From: a virus
DNA: 41,521 nt
Direction: 5' to 3' (one strand)
IMG/VR virus record: IMGVR_UViG_3300031227_000126
Coordinates: 1 to 41,521 of that record
A program made the position numbers and the translations under genes. The notes under the pieces are model-generated. The model saw only the letters and a list, made by a program, of their open reading frames with translations. It ran no database searches and was not told the DNA's origin. Position 1 is the first letter of the stretch. Each line of letters opens with the position of its first letter. Positions 14,569 to 22,387 of this stretch are shown in pieces.

Positions 14569-16652
14569 TTCTTATACACCTCTGAAATATCGCCTTCGGC
14601 TGCTAAAGGCAGACCGTCTGCCCATTCAGGTCCGGTACTCATTATGTCATTCAGTATCTGCAAGTTCTGCGTGGCAAACAAATCGGATGAGATCGCTATG
14701 ATTTCATCGTGGACATGCAACGCCACCGGCAAGCACGCTTTCTCAGCTTCCAGTATCCAATAGCCAAGTAGGTCACGAGCGATTGCTTGCACGATGTTCT
14801 CAGTAAGAGAGCCACCCCATAGCGGGTACTTATGACCGTACTTTAGTTGATTATCATAATCATTAGGACTTTTCTTTCTTCGTATCGTAGCATGCGGATA
14901 GTACAATATGCGACCGGAAGGTAGCTGGACATTAACGGTTCCCCCGTCATTCCAGAACGTGAGTAAATCCCCTGGACCTACTTTGCTACCTTCCGGTGCA
15001 TACCGCATAACCTGATGGGGATACTTGGTTACTATTCGGAAGCATTTCTCTACCGATTTCCAAAACTTAGGTACCATACTATAAGTTGTTCGGTACCCTT
15101 TTATCAACCGCTTGACAAAGGCGAGGTCATACTTACCGCTGTCAAATAAAGGACGCAGGCTAGGGTTAGTGAGGCAATTATCGTAGAATTTGTTTGGCCC
15201 CATACCGTAGCCTGCACCAAGTACCGTATCCTTTGCGAACCCACGCCGGATAGATAACAGTTTATACATAGGGGGAGGATCGGTCTTCTTGGGTTTTCTT
15301 AATCTGGCCGAGAATAATCCCGTACCAAACTCACTGTAGATGTCCCGACCCTCCTCGAATGCCTTCACCATATCTTCCTGCCCGGCCAGCCAAGCCAGGA
15401 TACGTGCTTCAATTTGAGCGGAGTCAACGATAAGAAGTTTGCTATGCTCGTTGGCCAGTATAAGATTCCGCATCTTCTGAATTAACAGGTGAGTGCCTGC
15501 TCCTGCACGACCACTGCCACCGAGGTTCTGTAGATTTATACCACCACCGCCACTCCACCTACCTGTATGGCAGCCATAATAATTCAGCGGGACAGGAAGC
15601 CAGCCCCCACAAGCAGTAGCGAGTCGTGTCATCGCATCGATACGCTTAATGTGGAGGGGCCAGGACTTCACTGCCTGTCTTGCTTCCATCAGGCTACGTA
15701 CTGCCGAATCAGAGTGAGCCAGCAACATCTTACATCCATCATCTGTCTTCGCCAATGCTGGTATGATTCCTTCTTCCCCAAGCAAAGCGGTCATCTTTTT
15801 ACCGGGACGCTTACCGAATTTTGTAGGTATGCTCTCACCGTCGGGTAACGCCATCATCAAAGCGGCAGCAAATGGCACGCCGCTACCTATGTCTTTCTCG
15901 GTCATGTCTACAGCTTCACAGGCTTCGGTGATGTGTGCTGTCATGGCGGTCTTGAGTTCATCGGCCAATATAAAGTCGAATTTTAATCTTGGCTGAAGAT
16001 AGAGGTCCACTGTATGCCGAGCGAGAGCGAGTTCAGTTTCGACATCGGAGAGATATTGCAGCATGATCTCGAATAATTTGTACTCCAATTCACAATCTCT
16101 ACAGCAATACTCTTCCATTGCCTGACGTTGTACGCCCTCAAAATCGGCCAAATGCAGCCCGATAAATTTTATCGTCTCACCCTTATCGGGTAACTTCTCC
16201 CGCTTCGCCATGTCTTTCAATCGGTGTGATCGACGCGAATCGAAGTGAGCATCGAGGTGCTTAAGGTCGATCATGTATTTTGGTTTGATGTTATATTTTT
16301 CCTGGAGGATCAGAGCATCAAAAAGGACATTCTGTATTACGACTGTAATGTTCTCAAGGTCTTCGCCACAGGTCGCTTGCAGATTACGGAGGTGTCCTTC
16401 GAGCTTATCTTCTGCATATTCTGGCCTTTCTTTTTCAGCCCATACAAATTGAGAATCTGGGTTAGCATAGCATGTGCCGGGGATTATGTTATGCTTGAAT
16501 CCGCAACCGATTATCTCGAATCTCGGATCGGCAACATAGGGCCACGGCTTTAAGTCAATGATACTATAGTCTTCAGCGAAGTACGTCTCAAAATCGATTA
16601 CTACGAAGTCAGCCGGGTAGCCTGCGGATTGTAGGATTTCAGCGGTAGTCAT
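14565..16652 (-). CDS. Family A DNA polymerase with 3'-5' exonuclease domain, 695 aa
   Basis: Replicates the phage genome. The exonuclease domain has D20-x-E22 (VVIDFETYF), N108-x3-D112 and Y182-x3-D186. The polymerase domain has TGRWSGGGGINLQNL (363-377), motif A VDSAQIEAR with D410, motif B R470-x3-K474-x7-Y482-G and motif C H648-D649-E650. The residue four after K474, equivalent to E. coli Pol I F762, is leucine (L478). ATG 16652 follows AAAGGT; a GTG at 16697 would overlap the small upstream gene. No 5'-3' exonuclease domain is present, as usual for phage enzymes of this size. Confidence 0.93.
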   Translation of the reverse strand: MTTAEILQSAGYPADFVVIDFETYFAEDYSIIDLKPWPYVADPRFEIIGCGFKHNIIPGTCYANPDSQFVWAEKERPEYAEDKLEGHLRNLQATCGEDLENITVVIQNVLFDALILQEKYNIKPKYMIDLKHLDAHFDSRRSHRLKDMAKREKLPDKGETIKFIGLHLADFEGVQRQAMEEYCCRDCELEYKLFEIMLQYLSDVETELALARHTVDLYLQPRLKFDFILADELKTAMTAHITEACEAVDMTEKDIGSGVPFAAALMMALPDGESIPTKFGKRPGKKMTALLGEEGIIPALAKTDDGCKMLLAHSDSAVRSLMEARQAVKSWPLHIKRIDAMTRLATACGGWLPVPLNYYGCHTGRWSGGGGINLQNLGGSGRAGAGTHLLIQKMRNLILANEHSKLLIVDSAQIEARILAWLAGQEDMVKAFEEGRDIYSEFGTGLFSARLRKPKKTDPPPMYKLLSIRRGFAKDTVLGAGYGMGPNKFYDNCLTNPSLRPLFDSGKYDLAFVKRLIKGYRTTYSMVPKFWKSVEKCFRIVTKYPHQVMRYAPEGSKVGPGDLLTFWNDGGTVNVQLPSGRILYYPHATIRRKKSPNDYDNQLKYGHKYPLWGGSLTENIVQAIARDLLGYWILEAEKACLPVALHVHDEIIAISSDLFATQNLQILNDIMSTGPEWADGLPLAAEGDISEVYKK

Positions 16653-16662
16653 AGCGTTACCT

Positions 16663-16818
16663 TTAAGATAAAGCAGCCAGTTTAGTTTGTAATTCACTGA
16701 TTAGCTCTCTGAGGTTTGATTTGGTATGTTCTTTATCAACCCCAGTGTCGCCGAATAGCATATCTATAGCATCCGATGCTTCGTCATACAGTTCAGAATT
16801 TTTTTCATCATTTGTCAT
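16663..16818 (-). CDS. Small acidic protein, 51 aa
   Basis: A short frame not longer than 51 codons, starting MTNDEKNSELYDEASDAIDM and ending LQTKLAALS. Its ATG overlaps the preceding stop (ATGA at 16815-16818) and its stop lies 10 bases before the polymerase ATG, filling the gap exactly. It is acidic and predicted helical. The function is unknown; coupling to the polymerase start suggests it is translated. Confidence 0.65.
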   Translation of the reverse strand: MTNDEKNSELYDEASDAIDMLFGDTGVDKEHTKSNLRELISELQTKLAALS

Positions 16819-17231
16819 AATAGTATCTCCAATTTGAATCCAGCCCCAATGCTTCCGATTACAATTATACGTTCCCAGTCTTCGATTACCGCGTCCAGTT
16901 TGACCAATGAATCCTCAACATGCTGCGGGGATTCTTCACCACACCCCCACCACATCTGTATGAGATCGCGTATCATCACTAATAAGCAAATGGTTTTATC
17001 ATCACGTCGGCTAAGGCCCCCATCTTTTTGTAAACTTGCACACGGTAGCCTACCCGGGTCTTCAATAGGAGGCGGCTGAAGATTTTCCAGCATAGTAAGG
17101 ATGCTGTGCTTATCCCGTTGACTTATCGGAAGTCTACGAGCGGATAGGAGAGTCCTCTTTATCCATTGCCCGTAGTACATCCGCATCTGGTACAGGGGGA
17201 AGTTACCGAATGAAAACCCGCCTCTGCTCAT
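16815..17231 (-). CDS. Hypothetical protein, 138 aa
   Basis: ATG 17231 is preferred (MSRGGFSFGNFP) because GGGAG lies just upstream and the previous gene stops 2 bases earlier. The protein is helical with a basic segment (IKRTLLSARRLPISQRDK), an aromatic patch (LIQMWWGC) and a C-terminal stretch IIVIGSIGAGFKLEILL. No known domain was recognised. It sits in the polymerase operon. Confidence 0.6.
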   Translation of the reverse strand: MSRGGFSFGNFPLYQMRMYYGQWIKRTLLSARRLPISQRDKHSILTMLENLQPPPIEDPGRLPCASLQKDGGLSRRDDKTICLLVMIRDLIQMWWGCGEESPQHVEDSLVKLDAVIEDWERIIVIGSIGAGFKLEILL

Positions 17232-17233
17232 AC

Positions 17234-17518
17234 TTACTCCCGGAATTTCTCGCATGTATACCCTGGATTATGTACTTCACCAGTAATACGACACGTTATC
17301 TTGTAGTTATGATTAGGGCATACCCAGAGACCGTCCGCACATTGATCACATCGGCCAATGTCCTTGCTAGTTACGTTACCTAATCCCGCTGCCTTCATGC
17401 CGATGTTGAATTCCCGCATAGTAATCTTGCCGAGGGCTAAAGACCACCTTAAACCCTCCTCCACACGGCTGACCTGGCACGGCCTACGCTTACTGGTTTT
17501 GCCTGGGAAGTTACCCAT
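17234..17518 (-). CDS. Hypothetical zinc-ribbon-like protein, 94 aa
   Basis: The C-terminal half contains C-D-Q-C, then a W-V-C-P-N-H stretch, C-R-I-T-G and Y-T-C: enough cysteine/histidine ligands for one zinc site. The N-terminal half is basic and may bind nucleic acid. A GGGGAG site precedes the ATG, and it overlaps the phosphoesterase stop by 8 bases. Family not recognised. Confidence 0.6.
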   Translation of the reverse strand: MGNFPGKTSKRRPCQVSRVEEGLRWSLALGKITMREFNIGMKAAGLGNVTSKDIGRCDQCADGLWVCPNHNYKITCRITGEVHNPGYTCEKFRE

Positions 17519-18209
17519 TGTGATATCGCTCCCCTTTTCCGCAAGGCATCATTATATGCTGCGGCATGCCATTAAGGATTACACCGCACGATAAGACAGA
17601 TCGGTAAGTTTGTTCTTTCGCGTAAGCAAAAGCGAAAGCTGTATCGTCCACGCCGCACCCCACGTCCATCCCGAACCATCGACGTAATGGATTAACAAGC
17701 CATTTTACGCCGCCTTTACTGTGGAAATGACCAAGTACAGTGGACATCCCCATATTCTTAGCAGTATTAAATGCCGGATTCATACCACCGCCTTTGCCGT
17801 CTCCGTGGCAATAGAATACCTCATCAATTATACATGATGTTACCCATTTCCATTCGGGAGTCTTCCACACCTCTTTATAATTACGAAGAAGTTTGGGGAA
17901 TATACCTTGCTCTTCAGCTTTGCGGTGGGGCCTTCGGTCGTGGTTCCCAAGTGTTACTACAGCTTTAGGGAAGGCTCTTCGCCATCGCTGGATACACTGT
18001 AACGCTAATCGATACTCATCAGCAGGACCGGGGCATTCTGGATTAGTAACGTGAAAACTAATGCTCGTCCAATCAACTACATCCCCGATGAATACCACTT
18101 TGTTGCACTTAAACTTTTTATACACATCCTTACAGAATCGTAAGTAGTGCTTACGAGTTACTGGTGCATGAAGATCGCCGATACATAGCACTCTGCTTCC
18201 TCTACTCAT
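17511..18209 (-). CDS. Calcineurin-like metallophosphoesterase, 232 aa
   Basis: All five signature motifs of the metallophosphoesterase fold are present: GDLH (11-14), GDVVD (42-46), GNHD (88-91), H135 in YCHGD, and GHFH (160-163). These bind two metal ions and hydrolyse phosphoesters. Phage members include DNA phosphatases/nucleases and protein phosphatases; the substrate here cannot be read from sequence. ATG 18209 follows GGGGG, and a TTG two codons earlier overlaps the previous stop. It sits among nucleotide-metabolism-like genes. Confidence 0.88.
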   Translation of the reverse strand: MSRGSRVLCIGDLHAPVTRKHYLRFCKDVYKKFKCNKVVFIGDVVDWTSISFHVTNPECPGPADEYRLALQCIQRWRRAFPKAVVTLGNHDRRPHRKAEEQGIFPKLLRNYKEVWKTPEWKWVTSCIIDEVFYCHGDGKGGGMNPAFNTAKNMGMSTVLGHFHSKGGVKWLVNPLRRWFGMDVGCGVDDTAFAFAYAKEQTYRSVLSCGVILNGMPQHIMMPCGKGERYHNG

Positions 18210-18211
18210 AA

Positions 18212-18844
18212 TCAAACCCCCAACTGTTCTTTTAAGTTAGCTATAGTCTCTGCACTGAGTTCAATTTTAGTACCGTCTTCAAGGACTAATTTGGCGGTAG
18301 GTGCCGGTTGTAAAGTATCAGATACACCAGCAAAAGTCCTTAAACTTCCATTGAGATATGGGCTAACGCCATCTTCTCTTCGACAAACCGGGTAGACAGG
18401 ATAAGAAGCATGTTTGCCGTTGTACGGGACAAGTTTGTAGTAAAATAAACTTTTATGATAGCTGGAGAAGCTGCCGTTGGGGTTAATTACTCGAAAGTTT
18501 AGGTCGTTTTCAAAGACCAGTAACGCTTTTTCATTATCAATACAAACTGAACCAGAGTGCATCCCAGATATTTTTACTGGTACACCGAATTCCCAGCCGA
18601 TGAAATGGCCCATCTGTTTTTGTGGTCTCACGTTGGCCTCCTTCTTGATAATGACTTCTTGCCCAACAAAATGGTTTACTACTTTTTTTGCGGCATAACT
18701 GAATAAGAATCGGCTTGTCTCTGTGGAAGCCGGTCGAAGGTAGCCACCGTTTGTATCGAGGACAATGAACTGGCCCTTACGATATTCTGGAATAGTATTC
18801 ACGTACTCGAATTCATCGCCTGGGTTCAAGTCTCTCAATCTCAT
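18212..18844 (-). CDS. Hypothetical protein, 210 aa
   Basis: The N-terminus MRLRDLNPGDEFEYV resembles the opening of small SH3-like or KOW-like beta barrels, and a similar P-G-D motif appears in the C-terminal part of the DUF5664 protein. The rest is beta-rich and aromatic, ending in a regular helix with KLVLEDGTKIELSAETIANLKEQLGV character. There is no membrane segment. It is relatively A+T-rich. Its start overlaps the previous stop by 4 bases. Confidence 0.6.
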   Translation of the reverse strand: MRLRDLNPGDEFEYVNTIPEYRKGQFIVLDTNGGYLRPASTETSRFLFSYAAKKVVNHFVGQEVIIKKEANVRPQKQMGHFIGWEFGVPVKISGMHSGSVCIDNEKALLVFENDLNFRVINPNGSFSSYHKSLFYYKLVPYNGKHASYPVYPVCRREDGVSPYLNGSLRTFAGVSDTLQPAPTAKLVLEDGTKIELSAETIANLKEQLGV

Positions 18845-19242
18845 ATTAGCTCCTTCCGGTACATTGCATAAAGATAATTACACGCCTCATCAAGAGTGTG
18901 AAAGACGCACACCGGCTTGTTAGTAGCTACGGCGTGATCGAACTCGATCTTCCGGCCACCTTGTAGCTCATCACCTTCTGGTACGTAAACGAGAAGGCCG
19001 TCGCATCCGTCGATGATCTTGCAGTCAACATCGAGTATGGCTTTCTCACTGATGTGCCCGCTGTCATACGCTATCTGTACGAATGTCTCATTTTCTGCCG
19101 GTACGTAAAGCACCAACTTTGGGAACTCGGCTCGTAGTATGTTGGCTACACGGATTGCCTCGACACAGTTCCTGGTCTGGATGTCATGTGAAGCATCTGG
19201 ACCCTTTTCGCCCCTAATTGCATGAGAAAAGTAAAATTTCAC
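18841..19242 (-). CDS. Nucleoside 2-deoxyribosyltransferase/DUF4406-like protein, 133 aa
   Basis: The protein starts with a short strand MKFYFSHAIRG and later has GCDGLLVYVPEGD followed by GGRKIEFDHAVATNKPV. This matches the deoxyribosyltransferase-like fold, in which a glutamate (here E100) in G-x-x-x-E-x-x-x-A is the nucleophile and K-P-V/I follows. Family members move deoxyribose between bases or hydrolyse nucleotides. It lies next to a DUF5664 protein, suggesting a small nucleotide-pool unit. The true substrate is not evident. Confidence 0.68.
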   Translation of the reverse strand: MKFYFSHAIRGEKGPDASHDIQTRNCVEAIRVANILRAEFPKLVLYVPAENETFVQIAYDSGHISEKAILDVDCKIIDGCDGLLVYVPEGDELQGGRKIEFDHAVATNKPVCVFHTLDEACNYLYAMYRKELI

Positions 19243-19243
19243 G

Positions 19244-19888
19244 TTAGGCCCCTTTCCTTTCCAGCAAAATCAGTTCATCAGAATACAAGTTCACATCTAC
19301 ATGGAATGCCAGATGAACTTTGTAGATATTAGCTGGTGAATCCAGTTTCACAACCACCGTGCCAACATAACCCACCTGCTTAATCCGTAGCTTATATATA
19401 CTGCTCATAGAAACTCGTGGCTTGATGCTAACTACATCACCGGGCTGTGGGGCGTATGCCTTCGGTTTATCAACTTCTGTCATGTTAGACTTATCCGATG
19501 TTATTCGACCACCGCAACAAGAAATCGGCCCATCGATCTCTACTGCATTGTATTCATCCGATTGTACTTTCAGATACTCGTGCAAGTAGCCCATCGTGTT
19601 GAAGAGCAAACCACACAGGCTTTCTTCGATGTTTTCTTTGACTGCCTCATCAACGTGCCTGTGGTTAGCCCACCAGTCAAAGAAATGCCGGTATGCAGAT
19701 TTCATGTATGCCTTTAGCGGGATTCCCTTTTGCCAATTGTCTGAGTCTCGCAGTTCACCATCAGCCTGTATTCTATGCTTGTTCATGTACTCAGCGTATC
19801 TGTTCAAGACTGCCGGACTAAGAAAACCTTCAAAGTCGAACTTGTCTTCCACTGTATCTCTTGTAGCACCCGTATCAAATTCCCTCAT
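19244..19888 (-). CDS. DUF5664 (dATP/dGTP diphosphohydrolase N-terminal-like) protein, 214 aa
   Basis: The opening REFDTGATRDTVEDKFDFEG, then FLSPAVLNRYAEYMNKHR and DNWQKGIPLKAYMKSAYRH, is the DUF5664 signature found in many phages and as the N-terminal part of dATP/dGTP diphosphohydrolases such as that of cyanophage S-2L. It is an all-helical, MazG-like fold. After about residue 140 comes a second, beta-type segment with QPGDVVSIKP that is not part of the usual domain. Enzyme activity on dGTP is possible but unproven for the stand-alone family. Confidence 0.75.
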   Translation of the reverse strand: MREFDTGATRDTVEDKFDFEGFLSPAVLNRYAEYMNKHRIQADGELRDSDNWQKGIPLKAYMKSAYRHFFDWWANHRHVDEAVKENIEESLCGLLFNTMGYLHEYLKVQSDEYNAVEIDGPISCCGGRITSDKSNMTEVDKPKAYAPQPGDVVSIKPRVSMSSIYKLRIKQVGYVGTVVVKLDSPANIYKVHLAFHVDVNLYSDELILLERKGA

Positions 19889-20076
19889 CTTATACCCTTT
19901 CTACAATCAGATTCGTAACAACAGCATTTGTACCTCTTACCGGACCCGCATCGGCAAGCCTCATTCCTACCGATCTTCCTATGCGTCCTGATGATCTGCT
20001 TACCACCACGGCGTGCCCTGATCATATCCAGCAAATCCCGAATGAACTTTGGTATCAGCATCTTGCGGTTAAGCAT
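19885..20076 (-). CDS. Small SEC-C zinc-motif protein, 63 aa
   Basis: The C-terminal half reads IGRNEACRCGSGKRYKCCC, the SEC-C motif (G-R-N-x-x-C-x-C-G-S-G-K-x-x-K-x-C-C) found at the end of SecA and in stand-alone zinc proteins. The N-terminal half is a basic amphipathic helix. SEC-C motifs bind zinc and can contact SecB or ribosomes; whether this phage protein targets host secretion is unknown. It overlaps the next gene start as ATGA. Confidence 0.8.
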   Translation of the reverse strand: MLNRKMLIPKFIRDLLDMIRARRGGKQIIRTHRKIGRNEACRCGSGKRYKCCCYESDCRKGIR

Positions 20077-20078
20077 AA

Positions 20079-20495
20079 TTACCTCTGGTGATTAAGTGAT
20101 TTGATTTCCATTTTGCTGACACTGATAGCACGTGCGTTGGTAAGAAAATCGCTACCAATTTTTACTACATAAGAAGAATCGGCGTACACTCGAATGACCT
20201 TTGTTTTAGCCATTGGATCGGTCTTACCCCAGCCATCAGATAGTATCTGATGCTTTTTACGGTAACTGCGGGCGTCCTTGCGTGTGAAGAAGCAGTGGAA
20301 CTGCCCCTCATAGGACGAAAGCTCAAAGCGAAAGGGATGCGAGTGATTAAAGCCCAATAGATAGGCTTCCTCGTTTTGGTTCCCTCTTTCTGTTTCACCC
20401 CAGATACCTATAATGTTGTCTTTCCTGATGACTTTCCATAATTTCAGCACACCATTTTTTACTACCTGTGGTTTTGCACTCGTTCGTATACACAT
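20079..20495 (-). CDS. Hypothetical protein, 138 aa
   Basis: The start is coupled to the regulator gene by a TAATG junction and has its own AGGAGA site. The protein is basic overall, with a central FHCFFTRKDARSYRKKH segment and no membrane helix or known motif. It follows the HTH gene in the same transcript, so it may share its regulation. Confidence 0.6.
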   Translation of the reverse strand: MCIRTSAKPQVVKNGVLKLWKVIRKDNIIGIWGETERGNQNEEAYLLGFNHSHPFRFELSSYEGQFHCFFTRKDARSYRKKHQILSDGWGKTDPMAKTKVIRVYADSSYVVKIGSDFLTNARAISVSKMEIKSLNHQR

Positions 20496-20869
20496 TAAAA
20501 TTTCTCCTTAACTTGACTGTCAAGGCACGGTTGATACCGAATGAGCTTCACAAGTGGTAGACGAACAGTGCCCTGCTTGTCGTTGATCGACCCGATGATC
20601 TGGCTGACCCTACTTAGGCCTACGCCTAATTCATCGGCTACTTGTAGATTGGTGTAGCCCGACGCAATTCGGTCTTTTACAATTGCTTCTTGCTTACTTA
20701 ATAGCGGGAAGAGTTGTGGGCAGGCGACCTCCGCCCTTTTCAACAGGTAGCTAACGGCCCGCGGTGTTATGCCCATGACGACAGCAGCTTCTTCTGTAGT
20801 AAGACCTTCAAAGTCGCCACTACATAGCCGGATCGCCTGTTCTTGTTTTTCTGAAATCCGCCGATTCAT
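20495..20869 (-). CDS. HTH transcription regulator, sigma-70 region 4-like, 124 aa
   Basis: The N-terminal part has EGLTTEEAAVVMGITPRAVSYLLKRAE, a classic helix-turn-helix of the sigma region 4/LuxR type. A second possible HTH is SGYTNLQVADELGVGLSRVSQIIGSI near residues 72-97. Two HTH units in a small protein suit a regulator or a sigma-like factor. It is preceded by the 51-bp repeated element also found before two other transcription units, which may place it in that regulon. A GGGAG site supports the start. Confidence 0.72.
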   Translation of the reverse strand: MNRRISEKQEQAIRLCSGDFEGLTTEEAAVVMGITPRAVSYLLKRAEVACPQLFPLLSKQEAIVKDRIASGYTNLQVADELGVGLSRVSQIIGSINDKQGTVRLPLVKLIRYQPCLDSQVKEKF

Positions 20870-20880
20870 TATTAACTCCC

Positions 20881-20931
20881 TAAAAAACGCACGGCCTCAT
20901 TATTAAGCAAAAATTTAGCAAATAGGAACCT
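20881..20931 (-). promoter_or_regulatory. Conserved phage upstream element, copy A
   Basis: Read on the minus strand, the block starts with AGGTTCCTATTTGCTAAAT, then 7 variable bases, then TAATAATGAGGCC and CGTGCGTTTTTTA. It matches copy C (28192-28242) at about 42 of 51 positions with the same spacing. It runs up to the ribosome site of the HTH gene. TAATAAT could serve as a -10. The long conserved downstream part suggests a phage-specific promoter or a conserved leader. Confidence 0.7.
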
Positions 20932-20967
20932 TTATTTTGAAAAATCCGGAAAAATTGTAAAAATTTT

Positions 20968-21225
20968 TCATTCCGCATAAGCCCTCTCAGCATAGTCTAT
21001 CTCTTTGTACCGCATATACCTCTCCGGTATTGTGCGCTTTTTACCTTTGGGGTAAAACAATTCGACTACCAGCCACCCCTTTTTCTTTCCACGTTTTACG
21101 GTGCGGTAGCTTTTGATCGGTTGCCAACACTCTTTGACCCAAGCGAAATCAGCCGCCCGATTCTCAGCCATAGCACGATCACGGCGGCACTTGAGGAACT
21201 CTCTAAAGCGGACGTGTCTACCCAT
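20968..21225 (-). CDS. Hypothetical basic protein, 85 aa
   Basis: A strongly basic protein (MGRHVRFREFLKCRRDRAM...VKRGKKKGWLVVELFYPKGKKR) with one probable beta hairpin in the middle and a charged C-terminus. It may bind nucleic acid. Its start overlaps the previous stop by 8 bases. It is the last gene before the copy A element. Family unknown. Confidence 0.6.
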   Translation of the reverse strand: MGRHVRFREFLKCRRDRAMAENRAADFAWVKECWQPIKSYRTVKRGKKKGWLVVELFYPKGKKRTIPERYMRYKEIDYAERAYAE

Positions 21226-21421
21226 TACCCATACCCTTTTTCATATCCGCGACGGCTCGGCCTATAGCTATACCATACTGCCTAATTGATTCAAGGTCTT
21301 CGTCGTCAGTTGGCCCATTGAGGTAAATCTTGCCGTTGGGATAATCTGTAGTAACAAACCAATAGCAATCCTCAAGCGTGTATTCATAGCCGCAGCACTG
21401 TTTTCGTATTGCCTTTTTCAT
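21218..21421 (-). CDS. Hypothetical protein, 67 aa
   Basis: ATG 21421 forms a TAATG junction with the previous stop and has GGTGGG 7 bases upstream; an earlier in-frame GTG is less likely. The protein contains a C-C-G-Y-E-Y start and an acidic DDEDLESIRQYG segment. There is no known motif. It is probably translated by coupling within the run of small genes at 21.2-22.3 kb. Confidence 0.6.
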   Translation of the reverse strand: MKKAIRKQCCGYEYTLEDCYWFVTTDYPNGKIYLNGPTDDEDLESIRQYGIAIGRAVADMKKGMGNG

Positions 21422-21609
21422 TACACTACCCACCTTTCAACAAACTCAGCTTGTTTATCGGCTGCTTCTTGTACCACTTCAGCCGCACGTTTCGCCACGC
21501 ATTCCCCACAGGAATACGTCGGCACGTTATCGATCGTTACCAGCCCCACTTCTACCGGGCCACCGGAGAAATGGGTACCACATTTGTGTCTGAATTGCTC
21601 TGCGTCCAT
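21421..21609 (-). CDS. Hypothetical small protein with paired cysteines, 62 aa
   Basis: The protein has a C10 near the start and a C-G-E-C pair after VPTYS, followed by a long helix (KRAAEVVQEAADKQAEFVERW). The CxxC plus upstream H/C could hold a metal, but only weakly. It is joined by TAATG to the following gene. Family not recognised. Confidence 0.58.
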   Translation of the reverse strand: MDAEQFRHKCGTHFSGGPVEVGLVTIDNVPTYSCGECVAKRAAEVVQEAADKQAEFVERWVV

Positions 21610-21611
21610 AA

Positions 21612-21803
21612 TTACCTCACGCTTTCTATTTTACCATCGGCCAATGTTACCGTCGCCCTGAACGTCCGATCTGAGTTCTCCACGAAGAACGAGCCACTGT
21701 TGCTGATAGCAAGCGTACCCTTGTGGCCGTCTATGGCACATTTTAGTTTATCTCCGATTGCCTTCTTCAACTGCCGCTTTGATTTGTAGTTGACTATAAT
21801 CAT
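21612..21803 (-). CDS. Hypothetical small protein, 63 aa
   Basis: A short protein starting MIIVNYKSKRQLKKAIGDKL, with a beta-rich remainder ending in TVTLADGKIESVR. It looks like a small alpha-beta fold. It lies 2 bases from both neighbours. I know no function. Confidence 0.58.
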   Translation of the reverse strand: MIIVNYKSKRQLKKAIGDKLKCAIDGHKGTLAISNSGSFFVENSDRTFRATVTLADGKIESVR

Positions 21804-21805
21804 TG

Positions 21806-22288
21806 TCAGATTTCCTCCAGTCTGAATTCTTCGAGTATACTTTGCCCAGCTTCAATTTGCTGGTTCAATTCATACACTTCACGGTAAGCCTCGTTTTGCT
21901 CTTCGACTGTTAGCTCGTCAATACCATCCAGCCAGCCATCTTTGGATACCTCCCATCGGAGGATGCACTGCTCGACCACTTCGCGTGCGGAATGCTTTTT
22001 CTTAATTGGCGGTAACTCTGCCTTTGCAGGATCGAATTCGTCAATTTTGTAGCCAATGGGTATATCAGCAGTTACTGACCAATCCCCATAATACACGCCG
22101 CCGTAATAAATTAGATCACGATGTATTAGTAGACGTTGGAATCTGCCAAAAGGATTATCTAGCTTTACGTCGCTTGCATAAGTGGTGTGCGCATAGCGGC
22201 CAGTTCTGAATGTCGGCCCAGTCGTGCCCCAGTCGTTCATATCTTCTTCTGGATCAAGTCTACCATGAAACAAATACAAGTAAAGCAT
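21806..22288 (-). CDS. Hypothetical protein, 160 aa
   Basis: The N-terminal 80 residues are aromatic and beta-rich (MLYLYLFHGRLDPEEDM, LIYYGGVYYGDWSV); the C-terminal part is an acidic helix pair. A similar start (strand, H-G-R, D-P, D-D/W-G) occurs in small phage proteins of unknown function. A 99-base gap upstream (22289-22387) holds a hairpin with CGGTA-TTC-TACCG and no clear promoter. Confidence 0.6.
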   Translation of the reverse strand: MLYLYLFHGRLDPEEDMNDWGTTGPTFRTGRYAHTTYASDVKLDNPFGRFQRLLIHRDLIYYGGVYYGDWSVTADIPIGYKIDEFDPAKAELPPIKKKHSAREVVEQCILRWEVSKDGWLDGIDELTVEEQNEAYREVYELNQQIEAGQSILEEFRLEEI

Positions 22289-22387
22289 TTCAGTTCTCCA
22301 TAAAAGCGAATTGTCGTTGATTGATCCCCGATACCGCAGTATACGATGTCGGTATTCTACCGTATCGTCGCATAGACACGGCCCATA

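Noticed and set aside
20915-20971. 18-residue minus-strand frame after the basic 85-aa protein
   Set aside because: Although its ATG overlaps the previous stop, there is no ribosome site and it runs into the conserved promoter-like element; probably chance in A+T-rich DNA.
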